Below the pieces are notes generated by a model that worked only from the letters and a program-made list of their open reading frames with translations, was not told where the DNA came from and made no database searches. A DNA stretch of 64,000 nucleotides from assembly GCF_900091565.1 (NCBI RefSeq), contig NZ_FMCV01000011.1:115549-179548 (forward strand), in the 5' to 3' direction. How positions within the stretch are numbered: the first letter of the stretch is position 1; every line of letters starts with the position of its first letter. This document shows, piece after piece, positions 8,261 through 16,415 of the stretch. The position numbers were made by a program, and so were the translations under genes. Origin of the DNA: Micromonospora marina (GTDB taxonomy: Bacteria > Actinomycetota > Actinomycetes > Mycobacteriales > Micromonosporaceae).

Positions 8261-10249
8261 TCAGTCCTCGTCGGACTTCCCGCCGCTCATCCCCGACGAG
8301 ATCAGGTCCATCACCGAGGAGTCCTGGAGCGTGGTCACGTCGCCCAGCGACCGGTTCTCCGCCACGTCCCGCAGCAGACGGCGCATGATCTTCCCGGAGC
8401 GGGTCTTCGGCAACTCCGGCACCAGCATGATCTGCCGCGGCTTGGCGATCGGGCCGAGCGCCTTCGCCACGTGGTTACGCAGCTCGGCGATGAGCTGCTC
8501 GCCCTGCTCGCCCGAGGTCTCCGCGCTGCCCCGCGGGATGGCGAACGCGACGATCGCCTGGCCGGTGGTCGGGTCGGTCGCGCCGACCACCGCCGCCTCC
8601 GCCACCGACGGGTGACTGACCAGCGCCGACTCCACCTCCGTGGTGGAGATGTTGTGGCCGGACACCAGCATCACGTCGTCCACCCGGCCGAGCAGCCAGA
8701 TGTGCCCGTCGTCGTCCTTCTTGGCGCCGTCGCCCGCGAAGTAGACCCACTCGTCACCGAGGTTGGCGCCCGCGCCGAACCGGGACCAGTACGTCTCCAG
8801 GAACCGGTCGTCGTCGCCCCAGATCGTCCGCAGCATCGACGGCCACGGCTCCGTCAGCACCAGGTATCCGCCGCCACCGTTGGGCACCGACTGGCCCTGG
8901 TCGTCGACCACGTCGGCGACGATGCCGGGCAGCGGGCCCATCGCCGAGCCGGGCTTCGCCTCGGTCACGCCCGGCAGTGGGGAGATCATGATGGCGCCGG
9001 TCTCGGTCTGCCACCAGGTGTCCACCACCGGCAGCTCACCACGGCCGACGTGCTGCCGGTACCAGATCCACGCCTCCGGGTTGATCGGCTCGCCGACGCT
9101 GCCGAGCAGGCGCAGCGACGACAGGTCGTACCCGGCCGGGATGTCCTCGCCCCACTTCATCATGGTGCGGATCAGCGTCGGCGCGGTGTACAGGATGGTC
9201 ACCTTGTACTTATCGACGACCTCCCAGAACCGGCCCTTGTGCGGGGTGTCCGGGGTGCCCTCGTACATGACCTGGGTGGCGCCGTTGGAGAGCGGGCCGT
9301 ACACGATGTAGGAGTGCCCGGTCACCCAGCCGATGTCCGCGGTGCACCAGTAGACGTCCGTCTCCGGCTTCAGGTCGAACACCGCGTGCGTGGTGTACGA
9401 CGCCTGGGTCAGGTAGCCGCCGGTGGTGTGCAGGATGCCCTTCGGGCGGGCGGTCGTGCCGCTGGTGTAGAGGATGAACAGCGGGTGCTCGGCGTCGAAC
9501 GCCTGCGCCTCGTGCTCCGGCGACGCCGTCTCCACCGTCTCGTGCCACCAGTGGTCCTTCGCCGACCAGGCGACCTCCTCACCGGTACGCCGCACCACCA
9601 GCACGTGCTCCACCGACGGGCAGTTCGCCACCGCCTCGTCCACGGTCGGCTTGAGCGCCGACGGCTTGCCCCGCCGGAAGCCGCCGTCCGCGGTGATCAC
9701 CACCTTGGCGCTGGCGTCCTGGATCCGGTTGGTGAGCGCGTCGGCGGAGAAGCCGCCGAACACCACGCTGTGCGTGGCACCGATCCGGGCGCAGGCGAGC
9801 ATCGCCACCGCCGCCTCCGGGATCATCGGCAGGTAGATCGCCACCCGGTCACCGGCGGTCACGCCCAGCTCGGTCAGCGCGTTCGCCGCCTGGCAGGTGA
9901 GCCGGTGCAGGTCGGCGTAGGTGACGGTACGGGTGTCGCCCGGCTCGCCCTCCCAGTGGATCGCCACCTTGTCGCCGAGGCCCGCCTCGACGTGCCGGTC
10001 CAGGCAGTTGTACGCCACGTTGAGCCGGCCCCCGGTGAACCACTTCGCGAACGGGGCGTTCGACCAGTCGAGCACCTGCTCCCACGGCTGGGCCCAGGCC
10101 AGCCGGCCGGCCTGGCGCTCCCAGAAGGCCAGCCGGTCGCCGGCCGCCTCCTCGTACGCCACAGCGGTCACGTTGGCGTTCGCGGCGAGTTCGGCAGGCG
10201 GCGGGAACTGGCGCGTCTCGTTCAGCAAGTTGGCCAATGCCTCGCTCAT
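8261..10249 (-). CDS. acs: Acetyl-coenzyme A synthetase
   Basis: 662 residues, the usual length. ATG 10249 has AAGGAG upstream. It activates acetate to acetyl-AMP and then acetyl-CoA in the cytoplasm. Visible ANL-superfamily motifs are the phosphate loop TSGTTARPKG (~residue 265), the aromatic motif VDTWWQTETGAIM, the hinge LLGRVDDVMLVSGHNIS, and the C-terminal LPKTRSGKIMRRLLR, whose Lys is the classic reversible acetylation site. CoA-pocket residues (WVTGHSYIVYGPL) are also present. It is monocistronic, with its own terminator. Identification is secure. Confidence 0.97.
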   Translation of the reverse strand: MSEALANLLNETRQFPPPAELAANANVTAVAYEEAAGDRLAFWERQAGRLAWAQPWEQVLDWSNAPFAKWFTGGRLNVAYNCLDRHVEAGLGDKVAIHWEGEPGDTRTVTYADLHRLTCQAANALTELGVTAGDRVAIYLPMIPEAAVAMLACARIGATHSVVFGGFSADALTNRIQDASAKVVITADGGFRRGKPSALKPTVDEAVANCPSVEHVLVVRRTGEEVAWSAKDHWWHETVETASPEHEAQAFDAEHPLFILYTSGTTARPKGILHTTGGYLTQASYTTHAVFDLKPETDVYWCTADIGWVTGHSYIVYGPLSNGATQVMYEGTPDTPHKGRFWEVVDKYKVTILYTAPTLIRTMMKWGEDIPAGYDLSSLRLLGSVGEPINPEAWIWYRQHVGRGELPVVDTWWQTETGAIMISPLPGVTEAKPGSAMGPLPGIVADVVDDQGQSVPNGGGGYLVLTEPWPSMLRTIWGDDDRFLETYWSRFGAGANLGDEWVYFAGDGAKKDDDGHIWLLGRVDDVMLVSGHNISTTEVESALVSHPSVAEAAVVGATDPTTGQAIVAFAIPRGSAETSGEQGEQLIAELRNHVAKALGPIAKPRQIMLVPELPKTRSGKIMRRLLRDVAENRSLGDVTTLQDSSVMDLISSGMSGGKSDED

Positions 10250-10376
10250 GCGGTGACTCCTTCGTCGCGTGACCTGCGTCTCCTGATGCGGGGAAGGTTA
10301 GTCCCGCCGTACCCCGGCCGCGACCGTCCGGCCCCTCCCCGCGCGCCGAGCGGCCCGGTCCCCGCGCCGAGGTGTA

Positions 10377-10427
10377 AGGAAGGGCCCCCTGTTAACGCCT
10401 CCGGTAGAGGAAGGGCCCCTTCTTAAC
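10377..10427. repeat. Two tandem copies of a 20-nt Micromonosporaceae-type intergenic repeat
   Basis: Copy 1 at 10377-10396 and copy 2 at 10408-10427 (AGGAAGGGCCCCTTCTTAAC) differ at a few positions and contain the palindrome GAAGGGCCCCTTC. They lie between the divergent acs and Fic-like genes. Related AAGGGCCC palindromes recur at 48.7 and 49.4 kb, indicating a dispersed REP-like family. Confidence 0.6.
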
Positions 10428-10471
10428 AACCCCGGCCGTACGACGGGCCCGGCGGTCGCTAGCGTGACGGG

Positions 10472-11218
10472 GTGACCACCGATCCGCTCGCCCCGCTGCT
10501 CGCGCTCGCCGACGTCGCCCCCGCCGTCGAGCAGGCCCGCGACCGGGTCGACCAGGCCCACCGGCACCGCGCGCTGCGCCGCCAGGGCGGCCAGGTCGCC
10601 GCCGAGGTCAGCCTCCGCTCGGCAGTGGCCAGCGCCGCGCTGGAGGGCCGCGTCCACGACCGCGAGGAGGTACGCGCCGGCACCGTCACCGACCCGGTGC
10701 TCCAGGGCGCGCTGCGGGTCGCCGGGGCGCTGCCAGGGCTGAGCGACCTCTGGTCCAAGGCGCCCCGGCAGGTGCTGGCCCGGCTGCACGTACTCGCCGC
10801 CCGCGACGTGGTGACCGAGGAGGAACTGGGCCGGCCGGTCGCCGACCCGGTGGTCGCGGCCCGCCTCGACAGCCTGGCCGCCCTGGTCGCCGGCGGCACC
10901 AAGGTGCCACCGCTGGTGCTGGCCGCCGTCGTACACGGCGAGCTGCTGAACCTGCGCCCGTTCCCAGGCCCGTCCGGGGTCGTGGCCCGCGCGGCCGCCC
11001 GGCTGGTGCTGATCTCCACCGGGTTCGACCCCCGCGGGCTGGTCGCGGTGGACGTCGGGCACCGCGAGCGCGAACCGGAGTACGTGGGCGCGGCCGGCGC
11101 CTTCGCCACCGGCACGCCCGACGGCCTGCGCTCCTGGCTGCGGCACTACATGAGCGCGGTGGAGGTCGGCGCGGACCAGATCACGCTTATCGGCGACGAG
11201 ATCCTCGCCGCGTCCTGA
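10472..11218 (+). CDS. Fic-fold protein with degenerate catalytic motif
   Basis: 248 residues from GTG 10472. The N-terminal SLRSAVASAALEG matches the inhibitory-helix signature (S/T)xxxE(G/N) of Fic AMP-transferases. The position of the Fic active loop HPFx(D/E)GNGRxxR carries LRPFPGPSGVVARAAARL instead: the catalytic His is Arg, and Asn-Gly-Arg is replaced. Helices around it (VLAAVVHGELLNL, GLRSWLRHYMSAVE) fit the Fic fold. Known family members AMPylate target proteins; this one probably cannot in the usual way. It is convergent with the HAD-IB gene. Assignment rests on motif layout, so moderate certainty. Confidence 0.65.
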   Translation: MTTDPLAPLLALADVAPAVEQARDRVDQAHRHRALRRQGGQVAAEVSLRSAVASAALEGRVHDREEVRAGTVTDPVLQGALRVAGALPGLSDLWSKAPRQVLARLHVLAARDVVTEEELGRPVADPVVAARLDSLAALVAGGTKVPPLVLAAVVHGELLNLRPFPGPSGVVARAAARLVLISTGFDPRGLVAVDVGHREREPEYVGAAGAFATGTPDGLRSWLRHYMSAVEVGADQITLIGDEILAAS

Positions 11219-11232
11219 CGGGTGCCGGGGTG

Positions 11233-12039
11233 TCAGGCGGTGGGCGCGGCAGCGCGGGCACGGCGGTGCCGGCCGTACCAGGCGATGCCGATGGCCACGC
11301 CGACGCCCACGCCGAGCGCCGCCGCCGCGACCGGCACCGCCGGCCGCTCGCGCAGCCGCCGGCCCACCGGAATCGGGTGCCGGAACTCCAGCACCGGCCA
11401 CGCGTTCTCCACCGCCAGCTTGCGCAACGCCCGGTCCGGGTTGACCACCGTCGGATGCCCCACGCACTCCAGCAGCGGCCGATCGGAGTACGAGTCGGAG
11501 TACGCGTACGAGTCGGCCAGGTCGTAGTCCCGCTCCAGCGCCAGTTCGCTGACCGCCTCGACCTTGCTCGGACCGGCCGCGTAGAACTCGACCTCGCCGC
11601 TGTAGCGGCCGTCCACCACACCCATCCGGGTGGCGATCACGTCGGTGATCCCGAGCAGCTCACCGATCGGCCGGACCATCTCGTCGCCGGACGCGGAGAC
11701 CAGCACGACGTCCCGCCCGGCGGCCTGGTGCTCCTCGATGAGAGCGGCCGCCTCGGCGTACACGTAGGGGTTGATCAGCTCGTGCAGCGTCTCCGCGACG
11801 ATCTGGCGGACCTGTTCCACCGGCCAGCCCTTGCAGAGCGTGGCCAGATAGTCCCGGGTGCGGGCCATGGTCTGCTCGTCGGTGCCGCCCAGCCGGAACA
11901 TCAGCTGCGCGTACGCCGACTTGACCACGTCACGCCGAGTGATCAGCCCGTCCCGGTAGAACGGCCGACCGAACGCCAGGGCGCTCGACTTGGCGATGAC
12001 GGTCTTGTCGAGATCGAAGAAAGCGGCGCTGCGGCCCAC
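11233..12039 (-). CDS. HAD-superfamily (subfamily IB) phosphatase, SerB-like
   Basis: 268 residues from GTG 12039. The open frame continues further upstream, but HAD homology starts at once with motif I FFDLDKTVIAKSS (nucleophile Asp). Motif II is VLVSASGDEMV. Motifs III/IV are PSKVEAV and YAYSDSYSDRPLLE (paired acidic residues). A C-terminal hydrophobic helix (VPVAAAALGVGVGVAIGIAWYG) followed by RHRRAR suggests a tail anchor. The family hydrolyses small phosphate esters such as phosphoserine. The helical cap is of the C1 type found in actinomycete SerB-like proteins near tad/ssd loci. The substrate is unknown. Confidence 0.85.
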   Translation of the reverse strand: MGRSAAFFDLDKTVIAKSSALAFGRPFYRDGLITRRDVVKSAYAQLMFRLGGTDEQTMARTRDYLATLCKGWPVEQVRQIVAETLHELINPYVYAEAAALIEEHQAAGRDVVLVSASGDEMVRPIGELLGITDVIATRMGVVDGRYSGEVEFYAAGPSKVEAVSELALERDYDLADSYAYSDSYSDRPLLECVGHPTVVNPDRALRKLAVENAWPVLEFRHPIPVGRRLRERPAVPVAAAALGVGVGVAIGIAWYGRHRRARAAAPTA

Positions 12040-12145
12040 GGCGCGAAAGTCTAGCCCGACGGGAGGCGTGGGGGCGCCCGCCCGGGTAGCGAAAGCCGAT
12101 GAGCACCCCCTGGAGTGATGGCGGTCACAGGCAGCTATCGATGAA

Positions 12146-13624
12146 TTAGCTTTGCGTGGAGTGAACAACACTCGACGTATAAGGGTCGACTGCGGCATGC
12201 TTGTTCTCGCGACGGGAGTTCGCATGCCCGGCGCCGATGGGCCTCGGCGGTTGCACCCCCCGTAACCGCTGGGTCGGTTCGGCTCGACCCCCCCGGAGCC
12301 GAACCACAAGACGACCCCCGTCTCCCCCCGACGGGGGTCGTCCCTTTGTGGCTTGCCGTTCCGGCGCAGGTGGAGGCGGGTTCTCCGGATCGGCCGGGTG
12401 CGGCTCCGGGCGGAAAGTCAGCGAATCGTCAGCGAACGTCAGCCGGACCCGATCGGCGTAGTCGTCGGGCGTGTGCGTGTACCGGTCCAGCGTCGTCGAC
12501 GCCTTCTCGTGGCCCACCACCCGCCGCACCACGTTGACCGGCACCCCGTCCGTGACGAGCCACGTGATGTACGAGTGCCGCAGGTCGTGGAACCGCAACC
12601 CGCCGACCGCCGAGGCCGCCGCATGCGCTACTGCCGCCGCCTCCGTGGCGAACCCCGTCCGCTGCTCCCGCCCGTCCCGATCCGGCCACACCGCGAGCCA
12701 CCGGCCCGGCGCCACCTCGGTCACGCGACCGAGCAGGCCGGCCCGCACCAGCGACGGCAGCCACACCCGGCGCCGGAAGTTCGACCGCCGCTGCGGGCCG
12801 CCGTCCCGGTCGGCGAAGACCAGCGCCCGGCCGTCCGGCGAGCCGGCCCCGCGCCGCCGGCGCAGCTCGTCGACGAGGAACCGCGGCATCGGCACCGCGC
12901 GCACGCCGGCCCGAGTCTTCGGATACGTCCGCAGCACGACCCCGCCGTGGGTCTCCACGGCCACCTGGGCGACGTGCACGAGCCCTCGGTCGAGGTCGAC
13001 CGCTTCCCAGGGCAGGCCCGCGCACTCACCCCAGCGCAGTCCCGCCCCGGCGGCGGCGCAGACGATCCCGCGGTGTTCGACCGGCACGGCGGGCAGCAGC
13101 CGGCCGAGGAACGCCTCCCGGCTGATCGTGCCGGCGCGAGCCTCACCAGCCCGGTTTCGCGGTATCCGCACCCCCTCGCACGGGTTCACCGCGATCAGCC
13201 GCGCCCGGATCGCCGTCTGCATGATCATCGACAGCATCCCGAGGTGTTTGGCCGTCGTCGAGGGCGCCAAGGTCCGGCCCAGGTTCGTCACCCACTCCTG
13301 CACCGCCAGGTAGTCGATTCGCGCCAGCGGCCATTCCGCCCACTGCGGCAGCAGATGCGCTCGCAGCATCGATTCCGTCCGCTCGGCCGTCCGAACCTCC
13401 ACCGACCGCCCGGCCAGCCACCGTGTCACGAACTCGCCGAACCGCATCCGCCCGGCGTGCGGGTCGACGTACGTGCCCCGGTTGATCGCGCCTTCCACCT
13501 CAGCCAGGTACGCGTTCGCCTCCTTCTTCGTGCGGAACGTCTTGGCCTTCTGTCGGTTGGCCGAATCCCGCCAGTTCGCCCGGTAGGTCCCGGCCGGCGT
13601 CTTGCTCACGAAGCCCACGGTCAC
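12146..13624 (-). CDS. int: Tyrosine recombinase (AICE integrase) with chromosome-encoded tail
   Basis: 492 residues from GTG 13624, which overlaps the xis stop (GTGA). An N-terminal AP2-like arm-binding domain (GTYRANWRDSANRQKAKTF) is followed by a SAM-like core-binding domain (~55-150). The catalytic domain has Arg in GAGLRWGECAGL, the box HDLRHSYITWL, GHEKASTTLDRY and the nucleophile Tyr. The frame crosses attL and continues ~60 codons into chromosomal DNA before stopping. On the excised circle the same frame would end GRPPSGGK-stop, because attR is followed by AAG TGA on that strand. The tail is therefore an integration artefact. Confidence 0.93.
   Translation of the reverse strand: MTVGFVSKTPAGTYRANWRDSANRQKAKTFRTKKEANAYLAEVEGAINRGTYVDPHAGRMRFGEFVTRWLAGRSVEVRTAERTESMLRAHLLPQWAEWPLARIDYLAVQEWVTNLGRTLAPSTTAKHLGMLSMIMQTAIRARLIAVNPCEGVRIPRNRAGEARAGTISREAFLGRLLPAVPVEHRGIVCAAAGAGLRWGECAGLPWEAVDLDRGLVHVAQVAVETHGGVVLRTYPKTRAGVRAVPMPRFLVDELRRRRGAGSPDGRALVFADRDGGPQRRSNFRRRVWLPSLVRAGLLGRVTEVAPGRWLAVWPDRDGREQRTGFATEAAAVAHAAASAVGGLRFHDLRHSYITWLVTDGVPVNVVRRVVGHEKASTTLDRYTHTPDDYADRVRLTFADDSLTFRPEPHPADPENPPPPAPERQATKGRPPSGGDGGRLVVRLRGGRAEPTQRLRGVQPPRPIGAGHANSRRENKHAAVDPYTSSVVHSTQS
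12159..12310 (+). other. Possible short transcript region ending in the att-site terminator
   Basis: Between the HAD gene and attL there is no tRNA. An inverted repeat GAGTG-AACAA-CACTC (12159-12173) lies just before TATAAG (12178-12183), which could serve as a -10 box. Downstream are a hairpin GGTTCGGCTC/GAGCCGAACC and then the strong terminator at 12311-12341. A 22-codon ORF (12197-12265, beginning MLVLATGVRMPG) has no good ribosome site. This reads like a promoter-short RNA-terminator unit, but no known RNA family was recognised. Confidence 0.3.
12311..12341 (+). terminator. Intrinsic terminator hairpin spanning the attL core
   Basis: ACGACCCCCGTC (12311-12322) pairs perfectly with GACGGGGGTCGT (12330-12341) around a TCCCCCC loop and is followed by CCCTTT. 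The right arm lies inside the att direct repeat. The same right arm is repeated at 31316-31328 without its left partner. Confidence 0.7.
12323..12348. repeat. attL: left 26-bp direct repeat of the integrated element
   Basis: 26 bases (T, six C, GACGGGGGTCG, TCCCTTTG) are identical to 31310-31335. The flanks differ completely on both sides. The copy lies in the 3' part of the integrase frame, as expected for a site-specific element whose int gene abuts attP. Confidence 0.8.
12416..12438. repeat. Left arm-type site: tandem GTCAGCGAATC GTCAGCGAACG
   Basis: Two tandem 11-mers within the integrase 3' coding region are repeated with one mismatch near the other end of the element (31185-31207). Pairs of short direct repeats inside both ends fit integrase arm-binding sites. 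Confidence 0.5.
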
Positions 13625-13914
13625 CAACCCCCGCGCGGCGCGTCGGTACCCGTTGCCGAAAGGCCGCCAGAGGCACCGTCCAGCCATGCGTGGAAACGGC
13701 TACGCGGCACCACCCAGCGCCGCCCCAGCCGCTCGGCGGGGATCTGCCCGGCCCGGACCAGGGCGTAGGTCGAGCTGACCGACAGGGACAGCAGCGCGGC
13801 CACTTCCTTGACCGTGTAGACGGCCCGGACCGGCCGGGGCGGGCAGTGGCCGGGGGCGACGTCGCCAGCACGAGGCCCGGCCTGCCGAGGCGCGAACGGC
13901 ACGACGATGGACAA
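13621..13914 (-). CDS. xis: Excisionase-type helix-turn-helix protein
   Basis: 97 residues. A winged-HTH of the MerR/excisionase (HTH_17) type spans residues ~30-82: YTVKEVAALLSLSVSSTYALVRAGQIPAERLGRRW, then VPRSRFHAWLDG. It directly precedes and overlaps the integrase gene by 4 nt, the standard AICE arrangement for the recombination directionality factor. The first 28 residues are Pro/Arg-rich and may be partly upstream of the true start. Confidence 0.85.
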   Translation of the reverse strand: MSIVVPFAPRQAGPRAGDVAPGHCPPRPVRAVYTVKEVAALLSLSVSSTYALVRAGQIPAERLGRRWVVPRSRFHAWLDGASGGLSATGTDAPRGGW

Positions 13915-13931
13915 GATTTCCTCCCCAGGGT

Positions 13932-14963
13932 TCAGGCCGCGAGCGCGGCGGGTTGATCAGTTGCCGAAACAGCGGCGGCTGTTCGGAGCCGGGCGGTGTC
14001 GAGGTCTGCGCGCCAGCGGATACGGGCGGAGATCGATCGCAGGAGGCGGTGTTCCAGGGGCGGCACGTCTGGGTCTTCGGGTCGGGCGAGTTCGAACCGG
14101 TACCGCTTCGAGCCGTCCGCGTCGTCGGCCGGCTGGTCGTGTTCCTCGATGTCGGCCATGCCGCCAGCGAGGATCGCCCTCACCCAGGCCCGGTTGTCGG
14201 CGCGGTGGTCGGCGAGGGTCTTGCCCGACCACTGCCGGGAGACGAGGACGCGGCGGCCGGTGAAGCCGAGGGTGGAGCGCTGGTGGACCTTCCCCGTGCA
14301 CCGGCCGGGGGTCAAGCCGGCCTTGACCCCGTCGGGCTGGACGCCGTATAGCAGCCAGTTCGCGCACGTCGGCGAGCACGGCAGCACCGACAGCTCTGCG
14401 TGCAGGCGGTCGAAGTGTGCCTTCTGCGCGTCGGTGCGGGGCTTGGCCTGGTCGGTCAGGTCCTTGGTGACGTACTTCGTCACGTACCGGATGGAGCGTT
14501 CCGCGTCCTTGGTGCCCTGCTCGATGCCGCGTGCGTCGATCCGGCCGAGCCGGGCGACGTAGGCGGGGCGGCTGTCGGGTTCCTCCAGGGCGTCGAGGGC
14601 CTCACCCCAGGTGGGCAGCGGCTCGCGCGTCTTCGGATCGACGTACGCCTGCCGGTCGACGTCCCAGACCGGTGGCTTGTCGACCGGGTAGGCCAGCTCG
14701 TCGAAGGGTGGCCACCACACCTGGTGGTAGGTGGCCGCCGCGATCTGCTTGAGCAGCCGGCGGGGCAGGGTGCCCCGGATGGCGAAGTGCGCGTGCGGAG
14801 CGAGCCGGCGTTGCAGCTCGACGGCGCCCGCGTATTGGACGTTCCAGCCGGCGGCGCGGCGGACGTTCTGCCACCACCGGTCAAGAACCCGCGCGAAGTG
14901 GACCGAGTCGAGCGCGGCCCGCCGGTAGTCGTAGCTGGTCGGGTCGACGGGCGTGCCGAGCAC
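13932..14963 (-). CDS. repSA: RepSA-like replication initiator, C-terminal part (after frameshift)
   Basis: 343 codons beginning in frame at GTG 14963 (GTPVDPTSYDYRRAALDSVHF). They contain the rolling-circle initiator core: VQYAGAVELQRRLAPHAHFAIRG, with the His-hydrophobic-His metal motif HAHF, and later SIRYVTKYVTKDL, with candidate catalytic Tyr residues. AICE initiators of the RepSA class nick the element's double-strand origin. This segment lacks the zinc-binding N-terminal half, which lies in the adjoining frame at 14968-15717. The GTG is probably only a reading-frame artefact; it lacks a clear ribosome site. See the neighbouring entry for the frameshift. Confidence 0.8.
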   Translation of the reverse strand: MLGTPVDPTSYDYRRAALDSVHFARVLDRWWQNVRRAAGWNVQYAGAVELQRRLAPHAHFAIRGTLPRRLLKQIAAATYHQVWWPPFDELAYPVDKPPVWDVDRQAYVDPKTREPLPTWGEALDALEEPDSRPAYVARLGRIDARGIEQGTKDAERSIRYVTKYVTKDLTDQAKPRTDAQKAHFDRLHAELSVLPCSPTCANWLLYGVQPDGVKAGLTPGRCTGKVHQRSTLGFTGRRVLVSRQWSGKTLADHRADNRAWVRAILAGGMADIEEHDQPADDADGSKRYRFELARPEDPDVPPLEHRLLRSISARIRWRADLDTARLRTAAAVSATDQPAALAA

Positions 14964-14967
14964 GTCG

Positions 14968-15717
14968 TCATACGGGCCGTGCGTGCCGTTGGCCGCACTC
15001 GCACGGGGCGACGTAGGCGCCGCGCCGTAGGTGGGAGTGCACCGGCCCGTGCGAGCCCAGGGTGAGCGTGATGAGCATTGACGGCCGGTGTGTCTTGCCT
15101 GCCTTGCCGGAGTAGGCGCGGCCGACCGTGCGCGGGGCGACCGGCAGGCGTGGCAGGTCTGGGGAGTCCTGCCGCCGCCTGGTCGACCGCTTGCGCCGGG
15201 GCCGCTCGTCGCGCTCTTTCGGGGTCAGGTGCCCGCGCAGGCTGGTTTCGGCGAGCGCTTCATCCAGCTCAACGATCGCGGCGTCCACGTCGGCGATCTG
15301 CGCGGCCCGCTCGTCGGGGGCCATCGGCTGGTAACGCAGCGCTTCCCGTTCGAACTCCAGGTGTGCCCGGACCCGCACGAGGGCGAGGACATCTTCCCCG
15401 GGTTTGTCGGGGCGGACGGCGGGTTCGTCGGCGAGGTGCCAGCCCTCGCGAATCTGTTGGATGCGCAGCCGCCGGCCCCGCTCCGCACACGGCTTGCATT
15501 TGGCCGCCAGGGTCGCACCGCAGGGCACCTCCACGACCTCGGTGAGGCCGGTGGCGGTGTCGGTACGCCGCAGGGCGAGAGGGCGGACGCACACGCCGTT
15601 CTGTTCGGCGAGTTGCTTGAGCGCGTCCTTAGCGAAGGGCTTGCGCATCCGGTCCGCCCGCGACCCCGGCCGGGGCTGCTCGACGGGAGTCGTGGGGATG
15701 AGTTCGAGTTGGCTCAC
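14968..15717 (-). CDS. repSA: RepSA-like replication initiator, N-terminal part, ended by a frameshift
   Basis: 249 codons from GTG 15717 (GTGA overlap with the DUF2637 gene). It has the zinc-finger-like region CGATLAAKCKPCAERGRRLR, a helical middle, RKRSTRRRQDSPDLPRLP, and then THRPSMLITLTLGSHGPVHSHL, the first rolling-circle motif. It continues to CECGQRHARPV-stop. Homology logically continues as THGPYDDVLGTPVDP in another frame: one extra base in CAACGGCACGCAC breaks the frame near 14985. One full-length protein of about 595 residues is expected, so this is either a decayed gene or a sequencing error. No obvious slippery heptamer is visible. Confidence 0.8.
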   Translation of the reverse strand: MSQLELIPTTPVEQPRPGSRADRMRKPFAKDALKQLAEQNGVCVRPLALRRTDTATGLTEVVEVPCGATLAAKCKPCAERGRRLRIQQIREGWHLADEPAVRPDKPGEDVLALVRVRAHLEFEREALRYQPMAPDERAAQIADVDAAIVELDEALAETSLRGHLTPKERDERPRRKRSTRRRQDSPDLPRLPVAPRTVGRAYSGKAGKTHRPSMLITLTLGSHGPVHSHLRRGAYVAPCECGQRHARPV

Positions 15718-16415
15718 CGGTCACGCTCCCCGCCGAAGACGCTGCCGTTGCGGGGCGCGAACGCCGCCGCCGGCACGGGCACCAGTCCCGGCCGCCGCTC
15801 CACCGGCATCGCATGGACCGGGCGGAGGAGGGCCGCCGGGCGAGGCTGCTCGTCGGTGGCTTCCACGGCGACGTTCACCGCCTGGCCCTCATCGACGACG
15901 GCGAGGGTCACCGCCTGGTCCTCGTCGGCGACGTCAAAAGGCGGCCGGTCGTCGGCCGGGTTGTAGCCGGGCGGGACGTCGCCCCACTCGCTGGTGTCTG
16001 CCGCTTTGTCGACGGGGACCGCCGCCGGGGCGGGGGTGGTGGAGAAGATGAGCTTGGACAGGCCGAGGAACGCCAGCGCCGGCACGGCCGACAGCAGCCA
16101 CCCGGACACGCCCGGCTTGGCCACGGCGAGTTGCGCCGACAGGGACAGGGCGACGGCGCAGACGAGCAGGAACATCGGGTACCCGATCGGGCCGCCGGTG
16201 CGGCGTCGCCGCCGGATCGTCAGCAAAGCCGCGAGGGGCAGTAGTTCGGAGATGGCGGCGTTGGCCCAGCCGAACCAGTCCCCGGTACCGGTCGGAGAGT
16301 TCGCCATGGTCCAGTCGTGCACGTGGGTGAACGACGCCGCGCCGGCCAGCCCGCCCACGGTGAGGACGATGAGCACCAGGACCACGCCCTCCACCCGATC
16401 TGCGTTGGCCTTCAC
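15714..16415 (-). CDS. DUF2637 membrane protein of AICE transfer region
   Basis: 233 residues from GTG 16415. Four TM segments are evident in the first ~125 residues: GVVLVLIVLTVGGLAGAASF, WANAAISELLPLAALLTI, MFLLVCAVALSLSAQLAV and GWLLSAVPALAFLGLSKLI. This pattern and the W-WANAAISELLPL block mark the DUF2637/SpdB-like family found in conjugative actinomycete plasmids. The C-terminal ~100 residues are cytoplasmic, acidic and Pro-rich. It overlaps both neighbours by 4 nt, so it belongs to a translationally coupled operon. The probable role is in intermycelial spread of transferred DNA, inferred from family context. Confidence 0.85.
   Translation of the reverse strand: MKANADRVEGVVLVLIVLTVGGLAGAASFTHVHDWTMANSPTGTGDWFGWANAAISELLPLAALLTIRRRRRTGGPIGYPMFLLVCAVALSLSAQLAVAKPGVSGWLLSAVPALAFLGLSKLIFSTTPAPAAVPVDKAADTSEWGDVPPGYNPADDRPPFDVADEDQAVTLAVVDEGQAVNVAVEATDEQPRPAALLRPVHAMPVERRPGLVPVPAAAFAPRNGSVFGGERDR

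Noticed and set aside
12197..12265. 22-codon ORF near the AICE attachment site
   Set aside because: No good ribosome site and no recognisable peptide; mentioned only as part of the candidate RNA region.
12146..12322. Native C-terminal domain of the integrase beyond attL
   Set aside because: These residues derive from chromosomal DNA outside the element; catalytic domain ends before the repeat.
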